Assembly: GCF_001006005.1 (NCBI RefSeq)
Contig: NZ_CP011254.1
Span: 2,604,001-2,668,000 of the forward strand
Length of the DNA: 64,000 bases
Reading direction: 5' to 3'
Source: Serratia fonticola
Lineage (GTDB): Bacteria; Pseudomonadota; Gammaproteobacteria; Enterobacterales; Enterobacteriaceae
Below, in pieces: positions 1 to 9,003 of this stretch (positions within the stretch are counted from its first letter, which is position 1; the number at the start of each line of letters is the position of its first letter). A program made the translations under genes and the position numbers. The notes beneath the pieces were generated by a model. The model was given only the letters and a program-made list of their open reading frames with translations, had not been told where the DNA came from and made no database searches.

Positions 1-714
1 GGCTCGCTAGCCGGGCCAAAAGTCCTCGAACACTGTATCGACTGTTCCGTGTTGCTGGATGGCGATGCAGATTCCCGTTTCCGTACGCTGCGCAGCCATA
101 AAAACCGTTTTGGTGCGGTCAACGAGCTGGGCGTGTTCGCCATGACCGAGCAAGGGCTGCGTGAGGTGAGTAACCCTTCCGCGATCTTCCTCAGCCGGGG
201 TGATGAAGTGACCTCCGGCAGTTCGGTGATGGTGGTCTGGGAAGGCACCAGGCCGCTGCTGGTCGAGATCCAGGCGCTGGTGGATCACTCGATGATGTCT
301 AACCCACGCCGCGTTGCGGTGGGCCTGGAACAGAATCGTTTGGCGATCCTGCTGGCGGTGCTGCATCGTCACGGTGGCTTGCAGATGTCCGACCAAGACG
401 TTTTTGTCAACGTGGTGGGCGGCGTCAAGGTTAGCGAAACCAGTGCCGATCTGGCGTTGCTGCTGGCGTTGGTGTCCAGCCTACGCGACCGTCCATTGCC
501 TAACGATCTGGTGGTGTTTGGCGAAGTGGGGCTGGCAGGGGAAATCCGCCCGGTGCCTAGCGGCCAGGAGCGTATTTCCGAAGCGGCCAAACACGGTTTC
601 AAGCGGGCGATCGTGCCACATGCCAACGTGCCGAAGAAACCACCGGCCAATATGCAGGTGTTCGGTGTCAAGAAGCTGGCGGATGCGCTGGACGTGCTGG
701 AACAGTTTTATTAA
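1..714 (+). CDS. radA: DNA repair protein RadA, 3' part (cut by window start)
   Basis: The reading frame is open from base 1 to a TAA at 712-714 and gives 237 residues, about the last half of the roughly 460-residue RadA. RadA is a RecA-like ATPase that drives branch migration during recombinational repair. Visible here are the RadA KNRFG motif (SHKNRFGAVNELGVFAMTEQ), the end of the ATPase core, and then the Lon-protease-like C-terminal domain (from about LVDHSMMSNPRRVAVGLEQN) with the conserved DLALLLALVSS and GEVGLAGEIRPV stretches. The zinc finger and Walker A lie outside the window. nadR follows after 57 bases in the same direction, the enterobacterial radA-nadR order. The first in-frame ATG inside the window, at base 49, is internal and is not the start. 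Confidence 0.97.
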   Translation, partial: GSLAGPKVLEHCIDCSVLLDGDADSRFRTLRSHKNRFGAVNELGVFAMTEQGLREVSNPSAIFLSRGDEVTSGSSVMVVWEGTRPLLVEIQALVDHSMMSNPRRVAVGLEQNRLAILLAVLHRHGGLQMSDQDVFVNVVGGVKVSETSADLALLLALVSSLRDRPLPNDLVVFGEVGLAGEIRPVPSGQERISEAAKHGFKRAIVPHANVPKKPPANMQVFGVKKLADALDVLEQFY

Positions 715-771
715 TTGCCGCCCGCTGCGCGGAATATGCTATTTTGTTTAGCATAATAAACGGGAGGGTTT

Positions 772-2022
772 ATGCGGCAGTTCGATTACCTCAAGGCAGC
801 GATTAAGCAACAGGGATGTACCTTACAGCAGGTGGCTGATGCCAGTAGCATGACCAAAGGCTACCTCAGCCAGCTGTTGAACGACAAAATCAAAAGCCCG
901 AGCGCGCAGAAGCTGGAAGCCCTGCACCGTTTCCTGGGGCTGGAATTCCCGCGCCGTGAGAAGAAAGTCGGCGTGGTGTTTGGTAAATTTTACCCGCTAC
1001 ATACTGGGCATATCTATCTGATCCAGCGCGCCTGTAGTCAGGTTGACGAGCTGCATGTGATCCTGTGCCACGATGAACCGCGCGATCTGTTGCTGTTCGA
1101 GAACAGCTCCATGTCACAGCAGCCGACGGTCAGCGATCGTCTGCGCTGGCTGTTGCAGACCTTTAAATACCAGAAAAATATCCATATTCACTCTTTCGAC
1201 GAGAAGGGCATCGAGCCTTACCCGCACGGCTGGGACGTGTGGAGTAACGGCATGAAGAGCTTTATGGAGCAAAAGGGCATCGTCCCTAGCTTTATCTATT
1301 CCAGCGAAGAGCTGGATGCCCCCCGTTACCGCGAACATCTGGGGATTGAAACCATCCTGGTGGATCCGGAACGCTCCTTTATGAATATCAGCGGTAGCCA
1401 GATCCGTCAGGATCCGTTCCGCTATTGGGACTACATCCCGACCGAAGTGAAGCCGTTCTTTGTGCGCACGGTGGCGATCCTGGGCGGTGAGTCCAGCGGT
1501 AAGTCAACGCTGGTCAATAAGCTGGCGAACATCTTCAACACCACCAGCGCCTGGGAATATGGCCGTGACTACGTCTTCTCCCATCTCGGGGGTGACGAGA
1601 TGGCGTTGCAGTATTCCGATTATGACAAGATCGCGCTTGGGCAGGCCCAGTACGTGGATTTTGCGGTGAAATACGCCAATAAAGTGGCGTTTATCGACAC
1701 CGACTTTGTCACTACGCAGGCGTTCTGTAAAAAGTATGAAGGGCGGGAGCATCCGTTCGTTCAGGCGTTGATCGACGAATACCGTTTCGATCTGGTGATC
1801 CTGCTGGAGAACAATACCCCTTGGGTGGCCGACGGATTGCGCAGTCTGGGTAGCCCGGTCGATCGCAAGGCGTTTCAGTATTTGTTGGAAGAGATGCTGC
1901 ACGCCAATAACATCGAATATGTTCACGTAGAGTCGAGCGATTACGAGGAGCGCTTCTTGCGCTGTGTCGAACTGGTGCAGCAACTGCTAGCGGCGGACGC
2001 CAGCCGCTTGGTGAAGTTTTAG
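772..2022 (+). CDS. nadR: Trifunctional NAD biosynthesis protein NadR (repressor / NMN adenylyltransferase / ribosylnicotinamide kinase)
   Basis: 416 residues, the expected NadR length. Residues 1-60 form a Cro-like helix-turn-helix (TLQQVADASSMTKGYLSQLL) that represses NAD synthesis genes. Residues 71-80 (GKFYPLHTGH) are the nucleotidyltransferase signature, and ISGSQIR further on is the second adenylyltransferase motif. Residues 238-245 (GGESSGKS) are the Walker A of the C-terminal ribosylnicotinamide kinase. NadR senses NAD and salvages nicotinamide riboside imported by PnuC. The ATG at 772 follows GGGAGGG with suitable spacing. It lies directly after radA, and a repeat array follows it rather than another gene. 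All three domains are intact and very close to E. coli NadR. Confidence 0.98.
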   Translation: MRQFDYLKAAIKQQGCTLQQVADASSMTKGYLSQLLNDKIKSPSAQKLEALHRFLGLEFPRREKKVGVVFGKFYPLHTGHIYLIQRACSQVDELHVILCHDEPRDLLLFENSSMSQQPTVSDRLRWLLQTFKYQKNIHIHSFDEKGIEPYPHGWDVWSNGMKSFMEQKGIVPSFIYSSEELDAPRYREHLGIETILVDPERSFMNISGSQIRQDPFRYWDYIPTEVKPFFVRTVAILGGESSGKSTLVNKLANIFNTTSAWEYGRDYVFSHLGGDEMALQYSDYDKIALGQAQYVDFAVKYANKVAFIDTDFVTTQAFCKKYEGREHPFVQALIDEYRFDLVILLENNTPWVADGLRSLGSPVDRKAFQYLLEEMLHANNIEYVHVESSDYEERFLRCVELVQQLLAADASRLVKF

Positions 2023-2038
2023 ACTGGTTAATGTTGTG

Positions 2039-2467
2039 CCCCTCACCCTAACCCTCTCCCAAAGGGAGAGGGAACCGATCGAGTGTGTTTGAAATTGTCG
2101 TGACTCACTTTGGATGAGGGGACCGATCGAATTTGCTGATTTGATCTTTTTACTTCCAAAAGAGCAGGGGCTAATAACTCCCCCTCCCAAAGGGAGAGGG
2201 AACCGATCGAGTGTGTTTGAAATTGTAGTGACTCACCTTGGACGAGGGGACGATCGAATTCGCCGATATGATCTTTTTACTTCCAAAAGAGCAGGGGCTA
2301 ATAACTCCCCCTCCCAAAGGGAGAGGGAACCGATCGAGTGTGTTTGAAATTGTAGTGACTCACCTTGGACGAGGGGACGATCGAATTTGCTGAGATGTTC
2401 TTTTTACTTCCAAAAGAGCGGGGGCTAATAGCTCCCTCTCCCTGTGGGAGAGGGTTGGGGTGAGGGG
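2039..2467. repeat. 127-bp tandem repeat array (3 copies plus a partial fourth) bounded by 22-bp inverted arms
   Basis: The core CTCCCAAAGGGAGAGGG recurs at 2056, 2184 and 2311, and a variant CTCCCTGTGGGAGAGGG sits at 2438, giving periods of 128, 127 and 127 bp. The repeats are nearly identical over the whole unit, including GAACCGATCGAGTGTGTTTG and TTTTTACTTCCAAAAGAGC. The left end (2039-2060) begins CCCCTCACCCTAACCCTCTC and the right end (2446-2467) is its inverted complement with one mismatch. Each unit carries a short CTCCC/GGGAG palindrome. The array fills the gap between nadR and the convergent dehydrogenase gene. Open frames within it are artefacts of the repeat period. It resembles a multiplied REP/BIME-like or MITE-like element and encodes no protein. 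Confidence 0.9.
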
Positions 2468-2532
2468 ACATCGCTTAAGTATCATGTATATAGCAATTTA
2501 TTAATACCTGATAAATCGACGCTCCCACTAAC

Positions 2533-3534
2533 TTAGTAAGTTATCACCAGCTTGCCCTGCATATGCCCATCCAACAGCTTGGCGTGCGCGGCGGTCAACG
2601 TATCCACCGTCAGCCCCTGTATCGTTTCACTCAGCGTGGTGGTCAGCTTGCCTGCATCAATCAACTGCGCCACCTGCTTGAGGATCTCTCCCTGCTGGGC
2701 AATATCCGGCGTAGTGAACATGCTGCGGGTAAACATAAATTCCCAATGCAGCGCCGCGCTTTTCAGCTTCAGCGCATTTTGATCCAGCGGTTGGCTGTTC
2801 TCGACGATGGTGCAGATATGGCCGAGTGGGGCGACCAGATCGCTGATGGCTTGCCAGTGGCCGTCGGTATCGTTCAGGCACAGGATATAATCGACGCTCT
2901 CAATCCCTTCCTTAGCCAGGTTGCCTTTCAGGTCGCGGTAATCCACCACCAGCTCAGCACCCCGTTCGCGGCACCAGGCAGCTGATTCCGGGCGAGAGGC
3001 CGTAGCGATAACTTTCACCTTGCTACGCTGTGCTGCCAGGGGGATCGCCAGTGAGCCCACGCCACCGGCACCGCCGATGATCAAAAGCGTTTTACCGGCA
3101 GCCGCATGCTGAATATTCAGGTGTTCAAACAGGGCTTCCCACGCGGTGAGCGCGGTCAGCGGCATCGCGGCGGCTTGCGCCCAGTCCAGGCTGGCCGGTT
3201 TATGTGCCACGATACGTGAGTCAATCAGCTGATGGGTGCTGTTGCTGCCCGGACGGGTAATATCCCCGGCATACCATACCTCATCGCCGGGTTTGAACCC
3301 GCTGACGCTGCTGCCCACTTCGAGCACCACGCCGCTGGCATCCCAGCCGAGAATGCGTGGCTGCTGCAAACCATTCTTTTGCAGGCCAGCATGAACCTTG
3401 GTATCGACCGGGTTGACGGAAACGGCTTTCACTTCCACCAGCAGATCGTATTGACCCGGTGCGGGTTTTTCTGGAGCGATCTCGATAAAACCGGCTGGAT
3501 TCTTCGGATCGACGGCAATGGCTTTGATTAACAT
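2533..3534 (-). CDS. Zinc-type alcohol dehydrogenase family / quinone oxidoreductase-like protein
   Basis: 333 residues from the ATG at 3534, chosen because GAAGGAG lies about 8 bases upstream. A longer frame to 3600 has no such site. It is a medium-chain dehydrogenase/reductase: an N-terminal GroES-like domain (VSVNPVDTKVHAG, GWDASGVVLEVGS) and a Rossmann NAD(P)H domain with the glycine motif IIGGAGGVGSLA. The GHEx2G zinc signature of true zinc alcohol dehydrogenases is absent, so it probably acts as an NADPH:quinone or enone reductase, as in the 'zinc-binding alcohol dehydrogenase family 1' group. Substrate unknown. A LysR regulator is transcribed divergently 100 bases away and is its likely controller. 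Confidence 0.88.
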   Translation of the reverse strand: MLIKAIAVDPKNPAGFIEIAPEKPAPGQYDLLVEVKAVSVNPVDTKVHAGLQKNGLQQPRILGWDASGVVLEVGSSVSGFKPGDEVWYAGDITRPGSNSTHQLIDSRIVAHKPASLDWAQAAAMPLTALTAWEALFEHLNIQHAAAGKTLLIIGGAGGVGSLAIPLAAQRSKVKVIATASRPESAAWCRERGAELVVDYRDLKGNLAKEGIESVDYILCLNDTDGHWQAISDLVAPLGHICTIVENSQPLDQNALKLKSAALHWEFMFTRSMFTTPDIAQQGEILKQVAQLIDAGKLTTTLSETIQGLTVDTLTAAHAKLLDGHMQGKLVITY

Positions 3535-3634
3535 AATTGTGCTCCTTCGCATGAATAGTCCCAGTGTAGACCCTGAGGAGTAGAGTGATAAGATGGACAA
3601 TAACTAACTAAGTGTTCGTCTGAGGTGAACAATT

Positions 3635-4543
3635 ATGTTCAAGCAGTTGCAGGATATGGCGTTGTTTGCGCTGGTGGCAGAGTGCGGCAGTTTTACTGCG
3701 GCAGCCAAACGTGCCGGTCTGCCTAAATCCAGCGTCAGCCAGCGTGTCAGCCAGTTGGAGTTGAAGCTTGGCCTGCGCTTGCTCAACCGTACCACCCGGC
3801 AGTTAAATTTGACCTTTGCCGGTGAGCGCTATCTTGAACATTGCCAGGAGATGCTCTCTGCTGCCGAACGGGCCGATCTGGCGTTGCAGCGCTTACGCGA
3901 TAACCCCAGTGGCCGTCTACGCATCTCTACGCCAGCCGGGCTGGGGGCGACGTTGCTTCCGCGTCTGGCGGCAGATTTCCAGCGCCAATATCCGGATGTC
4001 TCGTTGGAAGTGTCAGTATCGGATGCAATGGTGGATATGGTGCAGGAGGGCTTTGATGCGGCATTGCGTACCGGCAGGCCGCAGGATTCTTCGTTGATTG
4101 GCCGTCGTCTGGGGCATGCTCCCCGTTATTTGTTGGCTGCACCGGAGTATCTGGCCCAACACCCGCCATTGCTGCATCCGCAGCAGTTGCAGCAGCATCT
4201 TTGCATCGCTCACCGCGCCTGGCCCGCCTGGATATTGCGCCGGGGTGAAGAGTACTACCGTTGGCAATTGCCGCTGCGGCATACCACCGATAATCTGTTA
4301 TATGCGCGCGAATGTGCCATTTTGGGGGCGGGTATTACGCTGCTGCCCGCGTTTCTCAGCCGCGAAGTGGTCGCACAAAAGCAATTGGTGGAAGTGTTGC
4401 CGCAGTGGCAGGCCGAAGGCAATGAACTGTATCTGGTTTACCCGAGCCGCAAGCTTAATTCTCCGGCTCTGGCCTGCTTTATTGATGTGGTGATCCAGCA
4501 TCCGGTCTTTGTGGATTATGCGCAGGCACTGGATTGGGGATAA
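3635..4543 (+). CDS. LysR-family transcriptional regulator
   Basis: 302 residues, a typical LysR length. The N-terminal winged helix-turn-helix is clear (SFTAAAKRAGLPKSSVSQRV, then LGLRLLNRTTRQL). The rest is the periplasmic-binding-protein-like effector domain (GRLRISTPAGLG, SLEVSVSDAMVDMVQEGFDA). It belongs to the group with the phrase RTTRQLxLTxAGExYLE. The ATG at 3635 follows GAGGTGA. It is divergent from the dehydrogenase gene with a 100-base shared promoter region, the classical LysR arrangement, so it probably regulates that gene and itself. The effector is unknown. Confidence 0.92.
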   Translation: MFKQLQDMALFALVAECGSFTAAAKRAGLPKSSVSQRVSQLELKLGLRLLNRTTRQLNLTFAGERYLEHCQEMLSAAERADLALQRLRDNPSGRLRISTPAGLGATLLPRLAADFQRQYPDVSLEVSVSDAMVDMVQEGFDAALRTGRPQDSSLIGRRLGHAPRYLLAAPEYLAQHPPLLHPQQLQQHLCIAHRAWPAWILRRGEEYYRWQLPLRHTTDNLLYARECAILGAGITLLPAFLSREVVAQKQLVEVLPQWQAEGNELYLVYPSRKLNSPALACFIDVVIQHPVFVDYAQALDWG

Positions 4544-4547
4544 CAAA

Positions 4548-4568
4548 AAGCCCGCAAAATGCGGGCTT
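4548..4568 (-). terminator. Rho-independent terminator of ettA
   Basis: A 9-bp stem AAGCCCGCA / TGCGGGCTT with a 3-base loop, followed on the minus strand by TTTTTG. It lies 22 bases past the ettA stop codon and just after the convergent LysR gene. The plus strand lacks a T-run, so it mainly serves ettA. Confidence 0.85.
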
Positions 4569-4590
4569 GAGAGAGATAGCCAACCTGATG

Positions 4591-6258
4591 TTACTTGGTG
4601 ACTTTCTTGTACTTGATACGGCGAGGTTCCAGCGCTTCGGCACCCAGAGTACGCTTTTTGTACTCTTCGTATTCGGTAAAGTTGCCTTCGAAGAACTCCA
4701 CCTTGCCTTCATCCTGGTAGTCCAGAATGTGGGTGGCAATACGGTCGAGGAACCAACGGTCGTGCGAGATCACCATCGCACAGCCCGGGAACTCCAGCAG
4801 GGCGTTTTCTAACGCGCGCAGGGTTTCGATATCCAGGTCGTTGGTGGGTTCGTCGAGCAGCAGCACGTTGCCGCCAACCTGCAACAGCTTGGCCAGATGC
4901 AGACGGCCACGCTCACCACCGGACAGTTCGCCCACGCGTTTGCCCTGATCGACGCCCTTGAAGTTAAAGCGGCCAACGTAGGCACGGCTTGGCATTTCGG
5001 TGTTGCCCACACGCATGATGTCCTGGCCGCCGGAAACTTCTTCCCATACGGTTTTGGAGTTATCCATGCTGTCGCGGAACTGATCGACCGAAGCCAGCTT
5101 GACGGTATCACCCAGCACGATGCTGCCGGAATCAGGCTGTTCCTGGCCGGACATCATACGGAACAGCGTGGATTTACCCGCGCCGTTCGGGCCGATGATG
5201 CCAACGATGGCACCCTTAGGTACCGCGAAGGTGAGATCTTCGATCAGCAGGCGGTCGCCGTAGGATTTACGCAGATTGTTAACTTCAACCACTTTATCGC
5301 CCAAGCGAGTGCCTGGTGGGATAAACAGTTCGTTGGTTTCGTTACGTTTCTGGTATTCGGTACTGTTAAGCTCTTCAAAGCGTGCCAGACGGGCTTTGCC
5401 CTTGGACTGACGGCCTTTGGCACCCTGACGTACCCACTCCAGCTCTTTCTCGATCGACTTGCGGCGAGCGGCTTCGGTTGAGGCTTCTTGTGCCAGACGA
5501 GCGTCTTTCTGCTCCAGCCAGGACGAGTAGTTACCTTCCCATGGAATACCTTCGCCACGGTCCAGCTCCAGGATCCAGCCAGCCACGTTATCGAGGAAGT
5601 AACGGTCGTGGGTGATCGCCACCACGGTGCCTTCGAAGTCGTGCAGGAAGCGTTCCAGCCAGGCCACGGATTCGGCATCCAGGTGGTTGGTCGGTTCGTC
5701 CAGCAGCAGCATGTCTGGCTTTTCCAGCAGCAGGCGGCACAGCGCTACGCGGCGGCGCTCACCACCGGACAGGTTGGCGATTTTTGCATCCCACTCCGGC
5801 AGGCGCAGTGCATCGGCGGCACGCTCCAACTGGGTGTTGAGGTTGTGACCATCGTGAGCCTGAATGATCTCTTCCAGACGGCCCTGTTCAGCGGCCAGCT
5901 TGTCGAAGTCGGCCCCTTCTTCAGCGTACAGTGCGTACACTTCATCAAGGCGCTTAAGGGCACCGACCACCTCTGCCATCGCTTCTTCAACCGATTCGCG
6001 AACGCTGTGCTCCATATTGAGCTGCGGTTCCTGCGGCAGATAGCCGATCTTGATACCCGGTTGCGGGCGAGCTTCCCCTTCGATATCAGTATCGATGCCG
6101 GCCATAATGCGCAGCAGGGTAGACTTACCGGAACCGTTAAGGCCCAGTACGCCAATTTTGGCCCCAGGGAAGAAACTCAGGGAAATGTTTTTCAGAATAT
6201 GACGCTTCGGCGGAACCACTTTGCCGACGCGGTGCATGGTATAGACGTATTGAGCCAC
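4591..6258 (-). CDS. ettA: Energy-dependent translational throttle protein EttA (ABC-F ATPase)
   Basis: 555 residues from a GTG at 6258, exactly the E. coli EttA length. The frame is open for 33 codons further upstream, but homology starts at VAQYVYTMHRVGK and a GGAG precedes the GTG. It is an ABC-F protein with two nucleotide-binding domains: first Walker A GLNGSGKST (about residues 39-47), signature LSGGERRR, second Walker A GPNGAGKST, and signature LSGGERGR. The interdomain linker lies near IEKELEWVRQGAKGRQSKGK. There are no membrane segments. EttA binds the ribosomal E site and gates entry into elongation according to the ATP/ADP ratio. It appears monocistronic with its own terminator. 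Confidence 0.97.
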   Translation of the reverse strand: MAQYVYTMHRVGKVVPPKRHILKNISLSFFPGAKIGVLGLNGSGKSTLLRIMAGIDTDIEGEARPQPGIKIGYLPQEPQLNMEHSVRESVEEAMAEVVGALKRLDEVYALYAEEGADFDKLAAEQGRLEEIIQAHDGHNLNTQLERAADALRLPEWDAKIANLSGGERRRVALCRLLLEKPDMLLLDEPTNHLDAESVAWLERFLHDFEGTVVAITHDRYFLDNVAGWILELDRGEGIPWEGNYSSWLEQKDARLAQEASTEAARRKSIEKELEWVRQGAKGRQSKGKARLARFEELNSTEYQKRNETNELFIPPGTRLGDKVVEVNNLRKSYGDRLLIEDLTFAVPKGAIVGIIGPNGAGKSTLFRMMSGQEQPDSGSIVLGDTVKLASVDQFRDSMDNSKTVWEEVSGGQDIMRVGNTEMPSRAYVGRFNFKGVDQGKRVGELSGGERGRLHLAKLLQVGGNVLLLDEPTNDLDIETLRALENALLEFPGCAMVISHDRWFLDRIATHILDYQDEGKVEFFEGNFTEYEEYKKRTLGAEALEPRRIKYKKVTK

Positions 6259-6400
6259 GTTGCTCCGAGCCTCTCTATCAGTTTTTATAGGTTGTCTGGC
6301 GGCCTGAGTGTAGCCCGTTTCAGCACCGGTTCCCAGATCCCCTATGACGATCGCCAAGTATAACCGCTAATGCCCTCCATTAGGTGAACTTTGCTGTTTC

Positions 6401-6898
6401 TTAAGGGGTGACGACGATCGCCACGCGACGGTTTTCAGCGCGGCCGCTGGAGGTGGCGTTACTGGCTACCGGTTGGCGTTTACCCATGCCACGAGTTTCT
6501 ATATTGGCACGCGGGATGCCGATACCGGCCAGGACATCGGCCACGGCGTTGGCACGGCGCAGTGAAAGCTGGTCGTTGTAGCTGTCCTCACCGTAGTTAT
6601 CGGTATGGCCGTCCAGGCGGAATTGCACGATGTCAACGCTCTTCAGCGCCTTGCCCATCTTCTCGACGATTTCGGTACTTTGCGGGCTCAATTTACCGAC
6701 GTTGTTACCGAACAGCACCTTGTCGGAAAAGCCAAATTCCCAACCGTTATCGGTCAGTTTGAACCCTTGCGCCTGCAGTAAGGCGATCTGTTCCGCCGTC
6801 AGCCCCTGTGGTTTGCTCTGGCAGCCTGCCAGCGTGAGCAAGGTGATAAACACTAATGCCAGTAGGGAATAAGACCGTTTAAAATTTTGCTGTAACAT
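6401..6898 (-). CDS. yfiB: YfiB-type OmpA-domain lipoprotein
   Basis: 165 residues. An N-terminal lipoprotein signal ends in the lipobox LTLAGC with Cys26 as lipidation site. The rest is an OmpA-like peptidoglycan-binding domain with the core GHTDNYGEDSYNDQLSLRRA and the later MGKRQPVASN segment. It is the third gene of a yfiR-yfiN-yfiB set, 41 bases after yfiN. In Pseudomonas aeruginosa YfiB is an outer-membrane lipoprotein that sequesters the periplasmic inhibitor YfiR and so releases the cyclase YfiN. The same role is inferred here from family and gene order. Position in the operon supports YfiB over an unrelated Pal-like lipoprotein. Confidence 0.9.
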   Translation of the reverse strand: MLQQNFKRSYSLLALVFITLLTLAGCQSKPQGLTAEQIALLQAQGFKLTDNGWEFGFSDKVLFGNNVGKLSPQSTEIVEKMGKALKSVDIVQFRLDGHTDNYGEDSYNDQLSLRRANAVADVLAGIGIPRANIETRGMGKRQPVASNATSSGRAENRRVAIVVTP

Positions 6899-6939
6899 TG
6901 ATTTTTCTCTTTATGGTTGTTTGAGGCTCGGTGCTGGCG

Positions 6940-8187
6940 CTATTTGCGCATCGCTAACCGCCAGCCTCCGTGGGACAGGTGTTTTGCCCGGTACATGGCG
7001 TCATCCGCTTCGTTGAGCAGTTCCTGAGTGGTAGAGGCATGTTCAGGGTAAAACGCGATGCCGATACTCAGTGCGGCGATCACTCTTTCCTTGTTGGGTA
7101 ACACAATGGGTTGTTGCATACACTCGATGATGATGTCGGCAATCGGCAGCACATCGTTGGTGTCTTTGAGCGGTGCCAGCAGGATGGCGAATTCATCGCC
7201 CCCCATCCGGGCGACCAGATCGTGCTTGCGCAATCTGCTACGCAGGCGCTCTGCGATGGTGATCAAGACGGTATCACCGGCAGCATGGCCATGGTTATCG
7301 TTCACCTCCTTGAAACGATTGCCGTCGATAAACAGTACCGCCAGCTTTTCATCGGGTTCGAGCTCTGACAGCGCGCGGCCCAACTGAGCTTCAAAGAAGG
7401 CCCGGTTTGGCAACCCGGTCAGGCTGTCGTGGGTGGCTTGGTGGGTTAATGCGTCATTTTCTTGTTGCAGGTGCTGTTGCCAGGCTTCGATTTCATCCAG
7501 CAGGCCGTTAAAATCACAGCTCAGTTCGTGCAGTTCGGCAATCGGTGCTGAAGGCACCCGCAGTTCGAAAGTCCGATCGCGGCGTACCGTATGGGCAACG
7601 TTGGTAATATCGTCCAAGGAGGTCACGATCCCTCTGAGCATTCTGCGGGAAAGCACCAGGGCGCACAACGTACTGAGCATCAGGCAGGCAATCATGCCTA
7701 CCATGCCGCGCAGCAAGAATTTCAGCAGACTGCTGCCGTTGCCGGTCAGCCAGACCAGGCCGATCTGTTTGCCTTCACGGGCGATGGGCAAAACCACCGC
7801 TTCCGGCAAGATCCAGCGGGCCACCATCTGTTCCAAGCCATGTAATGGGCTATCCGCTGGGTGGCTCCAACTGGCCAAGGCGATCCCCTGCATATCCAGG
7901 ATCTTGGCCTCCGACACTTCTTCGTTGGAAGCGATCAGCATCAACGCTTCGCGAGCGGCAGGGCGGTCTTCAAACACCACGGCGGCTTCAGCGGTATAAC
8001 TGATCGAGCGGGCAATCAGATGCAGGTTATGGTTGGCATAGGCTCGCAGGGCAAACAGTGCTAACAACGTCAGGAAGATCCCCGCAGCGCTGACGGCGAT
8101 CAGCGCCAGCCCCAGGTTCATCCGTTGCAGCACTTGGCCCAGCGTAGGGCGAGAGGTAGCCGAACCTTTTTGACCTAACAGTTTCAT
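6940..8187 (-). CDS. yfiN: YfiN-type membrane diguanylate cyclase (DgcN)
   Basis: 415 residues. A transmembrane helix lies at about 24-48, followed by a periplasmic PAS-like sensor, a second helix at about 159-180, and a HAMP-like stretch. The GGDEF domain has the intact active site GGDEF at 329-333. An inhibitory-site motif RKHD (320-323) sits exactly five residues before it, so product feedback inhibition is expected. The enzyme makes cyclic-di-GMP from two GTP and is held inactive by periplasmic YfiR. Its ATG overlaps the yfiR stop codon (ATGA), so the two are translationally coupled. Homologues promote biofilm and block motility under envelope stress. Confidence 0.93.
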   Translation of the reverse strand: MKLLGQKGSATSRPTLGQVLQRMNLGLALIAVSAAGIFLTLLALFALRAYANHNLHLIARSISYTAEAAVVFEDRPAAREALMLIASNEEVSEAKILDMQGIALASWSHPADSPLHGLEQMVARWILPEAVVLPIAREGKQIGLVWLTGNGSSLLKFLLRGMVGMIACLMLSTLCALVLSRRMLRGIVTSLDDITNVAHTVRRDRTFELRVPSAPIAELHELSCDFNGLLDEIEAWQQHLQQENDALTHQATHDSLTGLPNRAFFEAQLGRALSELEPDEKLAVLFIDGNRFKEVNDNHGHAAGDTVLITIAERLRSRLRKHDLVARMGGDEFAILLAPLKDTNDVLPIADIIIECMQQPIVLPNKERVIAALSIGIAFYPEHASTTQELLNEADDAMYRAKHLSHGGWRLAMRK

Positions 8188-8786
8188 TGCGGCGGCCCCT
8201 TTTTACGCGCCAACTGCAGCACGTTAGGGTGAACTCGCACGCCACTGCGCGCCAGTGAGTCCAGATTCACTTTAAAACCCGCCTGATCGTTGCTGATTTG
8301 CAAACAAAAGGCACTGCCAACAGCACATTCCATATCCTTTTCGCTGATGCTGAGGATCGAGTGACCCGAAATCCGGTGGAAAAAATCTTGTTTCTGAACG
8401 GCATTAACGTTGCCCAAATACACTACATCGCAGCTAGTTGCCAATTGCGGATTATCTATCTCGATCCGCAGGGTTTTGATTGGCTGCGGTGCCGTCAGCA
8501 ATACCGGGTCGAACAGACCTTCGGCATACTGCACAGGCGCAGTCACGCACAAGCGGATCGGATCAGGTTTGGCGGGCCAGCGAGCATAGCTGATAATCCC
8601 CACCACCACGGTGGTGACGGTATGAATACGTTTTTGGTAGGGATCTTGTGTATCAGCCCCGGCCAAGCTGGGAAACGTCAACATAGCCAGCAGCAGGATC
8701 GGTAACATGCGACGCGATCGGACCGGGTTGCTACATAAACCCTGTATCCTGGCAGCCAACCTTCTGGCCTGTATCGACATCTTCAT
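8184..8786 (-). CDS. yfiR: YfiR-family periplasmic inhibitor of diguanylate cyclase
   Basis: 200 residues with a long N-terminal signal region (hydrophobic LPILLLAMLTFPSLAGA). The mature part contains four cysteines at 80, 119, 154 and 161. Their spacings (39 and 7) match the two disulfides described for Pseudomonas aeruginosa YfiR (71-110 and 145-152). YfiR is a redox-sensitive periplasmic protein that represses YfiN by direct contact. It is the first gene of the operon: yfiN overlaps it by four bases and yfiB follows. The ATG at 8786 follows AGGAA. An alternative ATG six bases downstream cannot be excluded. Confidence 0.9.
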   Translation of the reverse strand: MKMSIQARRLAARIQGLCSNPVRSRRMLPILLLAMLTFPSLAGADTQDPYQKRIHTVTTVVVGIISYARWPAKPDPIRLCVTAPVQYAEGLFDPVLLTAPQPIKTLRIEIDNPQLATSCDVVYLGNVNAVQKQDFFHRISGHSILSISEKDMECAVGSAFCLQISNDQAGFKVNLDSLARSGVRVHPNVLQLARKKGPPQ

Positions 8787-9003
8787 TTGCCATTCCTGCC
8801 TACGGCCGGCTTGGTGGCGCGGCAGTCTGATACTAAATAATTGAGCCTAGTCGAAAAGGGTAAAACTTTGCCACGTACAATCAATCGCACTACCCAAAAA
8901 GCATAACCTGACCGTCTTGGAGGCGGATTGTATTATAAGAGCCGTTTGTTGTGCGCTTTATGCTCGGTTTTATGAGATTTTTCCTAGGTGTTTTTAACGT
9001 TAT

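Noticed and set aside
2114..2347. Open frame within the repeat array
   Set aside because: Its codons repeat with the 127-bp unit, it has no ribosome site, and the array is clearly a non-coding repeat.
2039..2467. Possible CRISPR array
   Set aside because: The 127-bp units are repeated in full with no variable spacers, and no cas gene is near.
5488..6363. 291-codon plus-strand frame opposite ettA
   Set aside because: Shadow of the strongly conserved ettA gene, with no recognisable domain.
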